A stretch of DNA of 49,722 nucleotides, taken from contig DAOUSL010000007.1 of NCBI GenBank assembly GCA_030627235.1, forward strand, positions 1 to 49,722, read 5' to 3'. Below, piece after piece: positions 1-6,914 of the stretch. The notes beneath the pieces are model-generated. The model was not told the origin of the DNA. It worked only from the letters and a program-made list of their open reading frames with translations, and did no database searches. Position 1 is the stretch's first letter; each line of letters starts with the position of its first letter. The stretch is from Thioploca sp. GTDB lineage: Bacteria > Pseudomonadota > Gammaproteobacteria > Beggiatoales > Beggiatoaceae. The position numbers and the translations under genes were made by a program.

Positions 1-190
1 CCCCATAGGCATCAACTTAAGGAAAATTATTAATTTTCAATTAGTTATTGAATAATATTTTCTGATGGTGTCTCTGACAAATTGTCTAACAGAACACTTA
101 CGCACATTTTGGGATTGGCTAAAACACACATAATAAATATTTTATAACTTATTGTTTATATTATGATTGCTTAAGTTAATGCCTATGCGG
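1..190. mobile_element. MITE-like element bounded by 21-bp inverted repeats
   Basis: Bases 1-21 and 170-190 are inverted copies differing at two positions (core CATAGGCATCAACTTAAG versus the complement of CTTAAGTTAATGCCTATG). The 148 bp between them is AT-rich and has no ORF of useful length. The form fits a non-autonomous mobile element or the trimmed ends of an insertion sequence. The left end touches the window edge, so its true boundary and any target duplication cannot be seen. Bases 189-218 then resemble a motif near the other end of the window (GGTTACGCTT...CGACC(C)TACA). Confidence 0.55.
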
Positions 191-211
191 TTACGCTTTG
201 CTTCATCGACC

Positions 212-370
212 CTACAATTCTGTAGTTAATGGCTTAAAACAATAATCTCCTGACTCAAGTTTTGCGGCTAATGCTTCTAAATCAGGTTGTGGACATTCGG
301 ATTGCAACCAAGTGGCTGCGGTTTGTAATATTTTAAGTGAGCTTAATTTTTTTAGTAATTTTTGAATCAT
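212..370 (-). CDS. Small hypothetical protein, 52 aa
   Basis: A 52-codon reading frame runs from an ATG at 370 to a TAG at 212. The product starts MIQKLLKKLSSLKIL and ends FKPLTTEL. It has a basic amphipathic N-terminal helix (about residues 3-16), one Trp (W21) and two Cys (C26, C44). A GGA-type Shine-Dalgarno lies about 10 nt before the ATG on the minus strand. Codon use is ordinary for the window. I do not recognise the family. Its last codons lie in a stretch (189-218) that also looks like dispersed repeat, so it may be a remnant of mobile DNA rather than a working gene. Confidence 0.4.
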   Translation of the reverse strand: MIQKLLKKLSSLKILQTAATWLQSECPQPDLEALAAKLESGDYCFKPLTTEL

Positions 371-455
371 GATTTTATTTCCATAATTTAGGTAAAAATC
401 TCACACTATTTATTATAGCTAATTATATATTTATTTTCAATAAGTTAAATAAAAA

Positions 456-508
456 TAGGAGTACAAGGTTCCCTTGTTCCAATTTGCAAGGAGACCTTGA
501 GACTCCTA
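456..508. repeat. Three-way-junction inverted repeat with two 3-nt-loop hairpins
   Basis: An outer 7-bp stem (TAGGAGT at 456-462, ACTCCTA at 502-508) encloses two similar hairpins: CAAGG-TTC-CCTTG (464-476) and CAAGG-AGA-CCTTG (487-499). The layout is a compact three-way junction. There is no T-tract, so it is not a standard terminator. It starts a run of hairpins that continues to about 701. Confidence 0.6.
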
Positions 509-539
509 CCCATATATTAAGATTCCTTTAAACTTGACG

Positions 540-586
540 TTGGTGCGTCACAGAATGCATTCCCAACGAAGCCGTTGGGAACGAGA
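540..586. repeat. Dispersed GTTCCCAA-type hairpin repeat (variant copy)
   Basis: A 9-bp perfect stem, TTCCCAACG (560-568) / CGTTGGGAA (573-581), has loop AAGC. It is preceded by TTGGTGCGTCAC and followed by CGAGA. The same scaffold (TTGGNNNTGYGTTA, then a hairpin ending GGGAAC) appears at 15268-15319 and 49621-49672 and, inverted, near 15032 and 49536. This is the most diverged copy. Confidence 0.55.
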
Positions 587-600
587 AAATCGTCAATAAG

Positions 601-703
601 TTCCACCGATTTCATCGGTGGCTATTCATATTTAACCTCTGCGAGGTTGATTACCCCCACCAACGTGGTGTAACATAAATAGCCATAGGTAAAACCTATG
701 GAA
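601..703. repeat. Array of four hairpins, each with a 3-nt loop
   Basis: Four perfect stems follow one another: CCACCGAT-TTC-ATCGGTGG (603-621), AACCTC-TGC-GAGGTT (634-648), CACCA-ACG-TGGTG (658-670) and CCATAGGT-AAA-ACCTATGG (683-701). Spacers are AT-rich and 9-12 nt long. All four loops are exactly three bases, but stem sequences differ, so this is repetition of form rather than sequence. No ORF covers it. It lies just upstream of the promoter proposed for the gene at 827. Confidence 0.65.
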
Positions 704-759
704 TTATGGAATTGATCTTATTTAGATTTATTGGGTTAAATTTTATGATAAAAGACTAT

Positions 760-788
760 TTGTTCATAATATAAAAATATGCTATATT
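760..788 (+). promoter_or_regulatory. Candidate sigma70-type promoter for the gene at 827
   Basis: TTGTTC (760-765), a 17-nt spacer and TATATT (783-788) match the sigma70 layout; the -10 is 5/6 and the -35 is 3/6. Transcription would start near 795, leaving a leader of about 30 nt with an AGGTAGGTG ribosome site before the ATG. The surrounding AT richness makes chance matches common. Confidence 0.35.
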
Positions 789-826
789 TAAGAAATTACA
801 TTGATATTTAAACAGGTAGGTGTTTA

Positions 827-1711
827 ATGAACAAAAAGTACGCTATGAGAAAAATACTCTTAGGAATTATATTGTCCTTATGGAATATTAACCTGCTGGC
901 TGTTGATGCCGGTTGGATTAATAGTTTTACTGGTAATTCAGATGGTTATACTATTGAACGAGGCAATGAAATAGTATCAACAACAGTTTTTTCAATTTTA
1001 CAAGTTAATGATATTATTTCTATTAATAATGCTCAAGATTCTATTGAAATATATTTAAATGGTGGAGAGCAATCAGTCCAAATTAATCAACAAAATTCTC
1101 CTTTTAAAATTACAGAAAATGCTAAAGTATCAGCAACTGACTTGTGGATATGGATGAAACAAAATTTTCATGATTGGCAACAACTTACCCAATTATATAC
1201 CATAAATTCACAAGATATAAATATGCCGTTATTAAGTAATATTGTTGAACCAGTTGCTTTGATTGCTCAAGATCGGAATTTATATTTACAATGGCAAGGT
1301 GGTCAGCCTCCATATACAATAGAAGTTCAGAAGCGGTTAGATTCTATAAGCAGTAAAAATAGTTCCATTACAATGGTTAAAATGGACAAGATTAGATTTG
1401 AAACTAACTCATCATATCGGGTTAAAATACTTGATAGTGAAGGCCAGTCATTTATAGGTGGGTTTAGAACAGTAGAAGCTACACAAATACCTGTTTATCA
1501 AGCTATATTAAATAGTAAATTGCCAATTGAAATTATTAAAACTTTTAAAACTTTGGAAGCTGTTTGGTTGACTAAACAAAATAATGGTGAATGGATTTTC
1601 GAAGCTTATCAGCAAATTGCTCCATTTAATACTTATCAACCAGCTAAATTATTACAAGATTCTTTAGCACATGGACAAAATACCCATATTCGACGTGGTA
1701 TTAGAGGATAA
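827..1711 (+). CDS. Putative secreted protein with FecR-like N-terminal region
   Basis: 294 aa. The N-terminus is basic, followed by a hydrophobic stretch (about residues 9-25, LLGIILSLWNINLLA) ending before AVDAG, which reads as a Sec signal peptide with cleavage near residue 25. Residues about 40-95 (alternating beta-like segments around LQVNDIISINNAQDSIEIYLNGG) resemble the FecR-type beta domain seen in secreted sensory or scaffold proteins; this is a weak resemblance. The rest has scattered Trp and Gln, no Cys and no catalytic motif I recognise. The ATG at 827 has a good ribosome site (AGGTAGG); a second ATG at 845 is possible. It stands alone, with tsaC 142 bp downstream. Function unknown; probably a periplasmic or surface protein. 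Confidence 0.7.
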   Translation: MNKKYAMRKILLGIILSLWNINLLAVDAGWINSFTGNSDGYTIERGNEIVSTTVFSILQVNDIISINNAQDSIEIYLNGGEQSVQINQQNSPFKITENAKVSATDLWIWMKQNFHDWQQLTQLYTINSQDINMPLLSNIVEPVALIAQDRNLYLQWQGGQPPYTIEVQKRLDSISSKNSSITMVKMDKIRFETNSSYRVKILDSEGQSFIGGFRTVEATQIPVYQAILNSKLPIEIIKTFKTLEAVWLTKQNNGEWIFEAYQQIAPFNTYQPAKLLQDSLAHGQNTHIRRGIRG

Positions 1712-1719
1712 TTTTAGTT

Positions 1720-1815
1720 TTTCGATTGGATATATAAATATGGAAAAATTGATTTCTAATTGGATAAACTACAGCAATATAAGTAATTTATTTTGAATTT
1801 AATTAAGAATTAAGC
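1720..1815. repeat. Copy of an ~85-bp AT-rich dispersed repeat
   Basis: This stretch contains TTTTTCGATTGGATA, then GGATAAACTACAGCAATATA and GAATTTAATTAAGAATT (1795-1811). The same blocks recur, mostly inverted, at 27697-27747 and 36801-36881, with partial copies near 30841, 32168, 35980 and 36060. Here the GATTGGATA part is duplicated. Full copies end in weak inverted repeats (TATAGCAATT / AAATACTATA), which suggests a small non-autonomous element. Confidence 0.5.
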
Positions 1816-1853
1816 ATTCATAATTAAGAATTGATATTTATCTGGGTCAAAAT

Positions 1854-2408
1854 ATGTGGGATGATGATGTCAAACAGGCAGTACAGTATTTGCGATATGG
1901 AAAAATTATTGCCTATCCAACTGAAGCTGTATATGGATTTGGTTGTGATCCTTATAATGAAACAGCATTAAAAAATTTATTAGAATTAAAACAACGCTCT
2001 TGGGAAAAGGGTTTAATTTTAATTGCTGCTGATTACACTCAATTACAACCATTCTTACAACCATTGACTTCTAAATTAGAAACCAAGCTATTTGCTAGTT
2101 GGCCTGGTGCTATAACTTGGTTATTGCCAGCTAAAGCAGAAGTGTCTCATTATTTACGAGGTAATTCGGACAAGTTGGCAGTTCGAGTTACATCCCATCC
2201 ACAAACTGTTGATTTATGTAGACAATGGGGTAAAGCTTTGGTTTCTACTAGTGCTAATACCAATGCAATACCACCGGCCACTACAGCACTAGAAATAGAA
2301 GATAAATTTGATAAGGAAATGATTTATATTTTACCCGGTCAAGTTGGTGATCGACAACGTCCTAGCGAAATCAGAGACGCTTTGACTGATGAAATATTGC
2401 GAAGCTAA
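1854..2408 (+). CDS. tsaC: L-threonylcarbamoyladenylate synthase TsaC (YrdC/Sua5 fold)
   Basis: 184 aa, close to E. coli TsaC (about 190 aa). It condenses threonine, bicarbonate and ATP to threonylcarbamoyl-AMP, the first step of t6A synthesis at position 37 of ANN-decoding tRNAs; acts in the cytoplasm. Family motifs visible are PTEAVYGFGCDP (residues 22-33), LELKQR followed by KGLILIA, WPGAITWLLPA, LAVRVTSHP and LVSTSAN, and the C-terminal PSEIRDALTDEILR typical of the short TsaC form. It lacks the extra C-terminal domain of Sua5. It converges on nadK and their stop codons overlap by two bases (TAA at 2406-2408, the complementary TAG at 2405-2407). No strong ribosome site precedes the ATG. 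Confidence 0.95.
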   Translation: MWDDDVKQAVQYLRYGKIIAYPTEAVYGFGCDPYNETALKNLLELKQRSWEKGLILIAADYTQLQPFLQPLTSKLETKLFASWPGAITWLLPAKAEVSHYLRGNSDKLAVRVTSHPQTVDLCRQWGKALVSTSANTNAIPPATTALEIEDKFDKEMIYILPGQVGDRQRPSEIRDALTDEILRS

Positions 2409-3259
2409 CTCCAAGCTAATTTAGCTCTTAGAGTGGCATAATGTTCATGGGTTTTAGGATGGATTAAAGTAATATGTTGATGTTTTGCAATTAAAATATT
2501 ATCACCAGATACTAATTTTTGCCGAAATATGCCATCACCACTTAATTGGGCATGGCCTATTTTATCATTACAAATAGTGACTTGTAACCTACTATCACCA
2601 TCAACAACTAATGGTCGATTGCTTAAAGTATGAGGACAAATAGTTACCAGAACCAGTGCATTTAAAGCTGGATGTATAATTGGACCACCGGCAGATAAAG
2701 CATAAGCAGTTGAACCAGTTGGAGTAGATATTATTAATCCATCAGCTCTCTGTCGATTGACAAAATGACCTTCAATTGTAGTTTCAAAGGATAACATATG
2801 TGGTATATCACAACGATGAATAACTATATCATTCAAAGCATTACAACTAGATAAAAGTAAGTCCTCTCTGTATACCTTAGCTTCAATCAAAAATCGTTCT
2901 TCTTCTATAAATTTTCCATCTAAAATTTTGCCTAAATGTTTTTCAATTTCCATTGGAGATAAATCAGTCAAAAATCCTAGTCGGCCTAAATTAATGCCTA
3001 ATAAATATACATTATGTTTAGCTAGTGAACGGGCTGCTTGTAATAATGTACCATCCCCGCCAATTACTATAACTAAATCACACTGTTCTCCTAATTTTGC
3101 AGTTTCAGTAACCGTATTTAATTTACTATTATATATAGCACTAGAAGCATCTATTAATAGATTAATTTGGCGTTTTAATAAAAAATTGACTAGAAGTTGT
3201 AAGCATTCATTTACCCGCTGATTATCCCTTTTAGCAATAATTCCTATATTTTTAAACAT
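2405..3259 (-). CDS. nadK: NAD kinase
   Basis: 284 aa, normal length for bacterial NAD kinase. It phosphorylates NAD to NADP with ATP in the cytoplasm and is the main source of NADP. Visible motifs: GGDGT (residues 67-71, ATP/metal site), NDIVIHR (143-149, the conserved NE/D segment), TPTGSTAYALSAGGP (179-193) and a C-terminal SGDG. The ATG at 3259 has an AGGA ribosome site 7 nt upstream. It is divergent from the cyclase gene at 3367 (107-bp gap) and tail-to-tail with tsaC. Confidence 0.95.
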   Translation of the reverse strand: MFKNIGIIAKRDNQRVNECLQLLVNFLLKRQINLLIDASSAIYNSKLNTVTETAKLGEQCDLVIVIGGDGTLLQAARSLAKHNVYLLGINLGRLGFLTDLSPMEIEKHLGKILDGKFIEEERFLIEAKVYREDLLLSSCNALNDIVIHRCDIPHMLSFETTIEGHFVNRQRADGLIISTPTGSTAYALSAGGPIIHPALNALVLVTICPHTLSNRPLVVDGDSRLQVTICNDKIGHAQLSGDGIFRQKLVSGDNILIAKHQHITLIHPKTHEHYATLRAKLAWS

Positions 3260-3366
3260 AAATCATCCTGCTCTAAATAATTACTAATTATAACAAATTT
3301 AATCATAGTAGCAATTTATAATTAAATGGAGTATAAATAAGAAGAATTAAATATAGGTATTTTAAA

Positions 3367-4791
3367 ATGAATATATCCACAACAATTCCATTTCCTATCC
3401 GTTTAAAATTACATTTAATTGTGTTATTTACTGTAATATTTCTAGTAATTTACGCTAAAATTGTCTGTCCATTTATTGATACTTTAACTACCACTCAATT
3501 AGCAACCAGTCTTGGAATTGTTACAATAGCTCATTTACTATTAAGAGAACTATTGTTTCATGCTCCATATAAACAAAAAATTTCTTTGGCACGCTTTGGT
3601 TTTTATCTTTCTATCATTTCTTGGTTAATAGCTGGCGTTATAGCAATGTTAGTGCATCATTTTATGTACCCAGATTTTCCATTATCTAGCCATTTTAAAT
3701 TAATGCTTGGTTATTGGGCTTTAGGAGCAGGAATGTTAGCTCAATTAGAATATGCTATATTTGAAAGATATGTGCGACGTTTTAACTTAAAACAATATAC
3801 TTCTGATAGATTAGCAAAACGTTTATTAGAAAGTTTTATGGTATTTACCATTGTACCAAGTATGGCAATGTTGCTATTAGTTATGCGTTATATCTATGAG
3901 GAACTTATTACTCCAGGAATTGCTGTGGAAATTTTATTTTTATCGTTATTTTTAGTTTGCATAGCCTTAATAGTAGCATGGTATTGGGGCAAAACTTTGC
4001 AAGAAGATACCGATAATATTTTACAAGGTTTACATGATATTGGAGCTGGGCAGTTTGATACTACTTTAAATGTTAAACGTGCTGATGAACTAGGTCAAGT
4101 TGCCTATTATGTCAATGACATGGCACATGGTTTAGGATTAAGAGAAAAAATTAAAGAAGCTTTCGGACGTTTTGTATCCCCGGAAGTTGCGGAACGTTTT
4201 ATTAAAGAATATGTGCAAGATGGCAAAGCAGTTAAATTAGGTGGTGAACGAACTGAACTTACTATTTTAATGTGTGATTTGAGAGATTTCACTCAACTGT
4301 CTGAAAGCCTTGAACCGGAACAGTTGACGGAACTATTAAATTCTTATTTTAGTGAAATGGTACAGGCAATTCGTACTAATAATGGTATGGTAGATAAATT
4401 TATTGGTGATGCAGTTATGGCTGTATTTGGAATGAATAAAACTGAAGAAAATCATTGTGCATTAGCAGTACAAGCAGCTATTGATATGCGAAAAAGATTA
4501 GAACAGTTTAATGCTACTCGGACAAATTTACCTCCATTACGCAATGGTATTGGAATTCATGTTGGTGAAGTTGTAGCTGGTTATATTGGTAGCATAGATA
4601 GATTAGAATTTACAGTAATTGGTAGAGCAGTTAATGTTGCAGCTCGTTTAGAAGCTCAAACTAAACCACCAAATCCACCTATTTTGTTTAGCCAAGAAGT
4701 AGCTGATAAATTAGATATCCCGAATATTAAAGTTGGTATGGCGAAACTGAAAGGTATAGAACAAGAGGTAGCTTTATATAGTGTAGGTTAA
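3367..4791 (+). CDS. Membrane-bound class III adenylate/guanylate cyclase with HAMP
   Basis: 474 aa. The N-terminal half has about six membrane segments (roughly residues 14-34, 47-62, 77-97, 112-128, 158-178, 187-207). A HAMP-like linker (about 210-265) and a C-terminal class III cyclase domain (about 290-474) follow. Metal-binding aspartates are D304 (LMCDLRDFT) and D348 (DKFIGDAVM), with K344 at the base-contacting position; N423 and R427 fill the transition-state positions. The base-contacting Asp usual in the TVIGDxVN motif is Arg here (VIGRAVN), so purine choice is uncertain. The product would be cAMP or cGMP made on the cytoplasmic face in response to membrane or periplasmic input. It is the first of three cyclase genes; the next is convergent across a large inverted repeat (4803-4892). 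Confidence 0.9.
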   Translation: MNISTTIPFPIRLKLHLIVLFTVIFLVIYAKIVCPFIDTLTTTQLATSLGIVTIAHLLLRELLFHAPYKQKISLARFGFYLSIISWLIAGVIAMLVHHFMYPDFPLSSHFKLMLGYWALGAGMLAQLEYAIFERYVRRFNLKQYTSDRLAKRLLESFMVFTIVPSMAMLLLVMRYIYEELITPGIAVEILFLSLFLVCIALIVAWYWGKTLQEDTDNILQGLHDIGAGQFDTTLNVKRADELGQVAYYVNDMAHGLGLREKIKEAFGRFVSPEVAERFIKEYVQDGKAVKLGGERTELTILMCDLRDFTQLSESLEPEQLTELLNSYFSEMVQAIRTNNGMVDKFIGDAVMAVFGMNKTEENHCALAVQAAIDMRKRLEQFNATRTNLPPLRNGIGIHVGEVVAGYIGSIDRLEFTVIGRAVNVAARLEAQTKPPNPPILFSQEVADKLDIPNIKVGMAKLKGIEQEVALYSVG

Positions 4792-4802
4792 TATTTATCT
4801 TT

Positions 4803-4892
4803 GATAGTCCTGAACGAAGTAGTGATGACTCCAAAAAACTTGTTAGGTCTCAAAGACCTGACAGGTTTGCCACTACTTTATGCAGGACTACC
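4803..4892. repeat. Nested inverted repeat between convergent genes (possible bidirectional terminator or MITE)
   Basis: A 22-bp outer inverted repeat (4803-4824 with 4871-4892, four mismatches, core TAGTCCTG...AGTAGTG) encloses a 14-bp inner hairpin (4837-4850 / 4854-4867, loop CAA, core TTAGGTCT/AGACCTGA). Its right end abuts the last base of the stop codon of the minus-strand cyclase. There is no T-run, so Rho-independent termination is doubtful. The nested architecture looks like a small mobile element settled between 3' ends. Confidence 0.6.
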
Positions 4893-6815
4893 TTACCTTT
4901 TAATATATCGATATTCATCGGCTTTTTTAATATACCATTGAGCTTTTTGTTGTAAATGACTCAAATGTAGATGAGTTTTAATGCGTACTAAAACCTCTTC
5001 TTTTTGAAATGGTTTAGTAATATAATCAATAGCTCCTAACTTAAAACCTTTAATTTTATCTTCTGCTTCTGTCAATGCAGTTATAAATATTACTGGGATA
5101 TTTTCAGTTTTAGGATTAGCTTTCAAACGTTCACACACTTCAAATCCACTCATTTTTGGCATCATTATATCTAATAAAATTAAATGGGGAGTGATTAAAT
5201 CAACGGTTTTCAGTGCATCTTTACCATTTTTAGCTATTAAAACCTTAAATTGCTTACCAGTTAAAAACCTAGATAATACTTTTATATTTTCAGAAATATC
5301 ATCTACTATTAAAATAGTTAGACTTTCAGGCATAGTCATACTTAAAATTCTTTCACAATCCTCTAAATGAACTTTAGCTGCTTTATCATTTGGATTAACT
5401 GTTAATACTTTTTCAAACAAAACTTTAGCATCAGCAATAGCTTCAGACTTATATAATACAAATCCTGGTTCAAAATCTTCAATAGTAGAATTTTTTAATT
5501 CTCTACTTTCTTGTGAATCAGCATCAAATACTTCATAAACTGTAATTTCTTCAGATTTACCCTGAACTTTAGTTGCATCAATTATCCGCATTAGATATTT
5601 AGTAGGATCAACTAACTTTTCATAAGTATGTTCCGTAATTAACAATGGAGTACCATAAATTTTAGTTAAACCTTCAACTCTAGATGCTACATTAACTGCA
5701 TCCGAAATTACTGTGCCATCCATCCTGTTTCTACCACCTACCGTACCAATCATTAATGCCCCAGTGTTTAATCCAATACCTATTTTAATCGCTTCATGTC
5801 CATCCTGAATTCTTCCTTGATTATAATCAATTAATGTTTTTAACATAGCTATTGCACCACACACAGCATCATCCGCATTATGAAACAATGCCATGATCGC
5901 ATCCCCAATATATTTATCAATAAAACCATTATTTGCATGAATTACATCATCCATTTGGCTTAAGTAAGTATTGATAAAATTGAAATTTTCTTGTGGAGTT
6001 AGCTTTTCTGATAATGAAGTAAAATCACGGATATCAGCAAATAAAATGGTCATTTCTTTTTCAACATGTTCTCCCAATTTAATATCAACAATACTTTTTT
6101 TGGCTAATAGACTTAAAAATTGACGTGGTACAAATCTTTCGTAAGCTAGATTTAGTTTAGCAAGCTCTCCTGTAAATCTAAGACGTTCTTCTTCAGCTTT
6201 TTTACGTTCAGTAATATCTTGGAACGCTGTCATTGCATAGATCAATTCTTCACATTCATTAAAAATTGGAGTACCCCAAACTTCAATAGGAACTATTTTT
6301 ATGCCTTTATGAATTTCCATATCATCAACAGTGGTAAAATTACCTTGTAATGCTTGAATGATTGGTCGAGATTTATTTAAATATATTTTATTAGAACCAG
6401 CAGTATAAGCTCGATAAATTTCTGGTAATCCTTCAGTCATTGAAATTTCATCACCAAGAATTTCTTTAGCTTTTTGATTAGCATAATAAAAATGTCCTTT
6501 AGCATCTAATACAAACACTCCTATTGACACTGCATCTAAAAATTGGGCTAATTTTTCTTCATTAGCTTTTATCGCATGTTCTGCTTCATTTTGTAATTGA
6601 ACATTGCTAAATTGTAAATTTTCGGTCATTGTAGTTAATTGATTTTGCTGTTTATCATTCATTCTGACCAAAAATTTTGTTTGTTTTAACAGTTTTTTAT
6701 ACTGTTTAGATAATTTTGTAAATTCTTCAAGCGATACTTTTGACTCTTTACATTGTTGTATAATTTCTGTATTTTTTATTAAAATTTTTTCTTCTTCTTC
6801 AAATATTGTTGACAT
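4893..6815 (-). CDS. PAS - class III cyclase - REC signalling protein
   Basis: 640 aa, no membrane segment. Order: charged coiled coil (about 1-85); PAS domain (about 86-205, ending in a PIEVWGTPI beta segment and ITERKKAEEE helix); class III cyclase (about 225-430) with metal aspartates D261 (LFADIRDFT) and D305 (DKYIGDAIM), Lys K301 and a retained Asp in VISDAVNVASR, an adenylate-cyclase-like signature; a short TPR-like helical hairpin (about 445-490); and a C-terminal receiver with phospho-acceptor D549 (LLDIMMP). The receiver implies kinase control of cyclase output. Its cyclase plus TPR block is clearly homologous to the next gene, and its PAS matches the PAS in the kinase at 45149-46879. 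It is 99 bp downstream of the 918-aa cyclase on the same strand and may share its transcript. Confidence 0.9.
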   Translation of the reverse strand: MSTIFEEEEKILIKNTEIIQQCKESKVSLEEFTKLSKQYKKLLKQTKFLVRMNDKQQNQLTTMTENLQFSNVQLQNEAEHAIKANEEKLAQFLDAVSIGVFVLDAKGHFYYANQKAKEILGDEISMTEGLPEIYRAYTAGSNKIYLNKSRPIIQALQGNFTTVDDMEIHKGIKIVPIEVWGTPIFNECEELIYAMTAFQDITERKKAEEERLRFTGELAKLNLAYERFVPRQFLSLLAKKSIVDIKLGEHVEKEMTILFADIRDFTSLSEKLTPQENFNFINTYLSQMDDVIHANNGFIDKYIGDAIMALFHNADDAVCGAIAMLKTLIDYNQGRIQDGHEAIKIGIGLNTGALMIGTVGGRNRMDGTVISDAVNVASRVEGLTKIYGTPLLITEHTYEKLVDPTKYLMRIIDATKVQGKSEEITVYEVFDADSQESRELKNSTIEDFEPGFVLYKSEAIADAKVLFEKVLTVNPNDKAAKVHLEDCERILSMTMPESLTILIVDDISENIKVLSRFLTGKQFKVLIAKNGKDALKTVDLITPHLILLDIMMPKMSGFEVCERLKANPKTENIPVIFITALTEAEDKIKGFKLGAIDYITKPFQKEEVLVRIKTHLHLSHLQQKAQWYIKKADEYRYIKR

Positions 6816-6914
6816 AATAATGTTTTAGATTCTTAAAATTAAGAATTTGCTCCTAATTGCTGGACATACTTACAATTTAAGTATTTTAAATTAGCACAAA
6901 GTTGGTAGAAAAAA

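Noticed and set aside
456-703. CRISPR array or tRNA-like gene
   Set aside because: Stems differ in sequence and spacing, so there is no direct repeat/spacer pattern. The three-way junction at 456-508 lacks the T-loop, anticodon and CCA features of a tRNA.
2928-3221. 97-aa plus-strand frame inside nadK
   Set aside because: Fully antisense to a strongly conserved NAD kinase; no family match and no ribosome site. The same applies to frames at 4107-4292, 7681-7971, 10680-11057, 11138-11326, 12501-12734, 14487-14678, 17528-17740, 23370-23591, 30254-30655, 39818-40142, 40371-40840 and 45881-46333.
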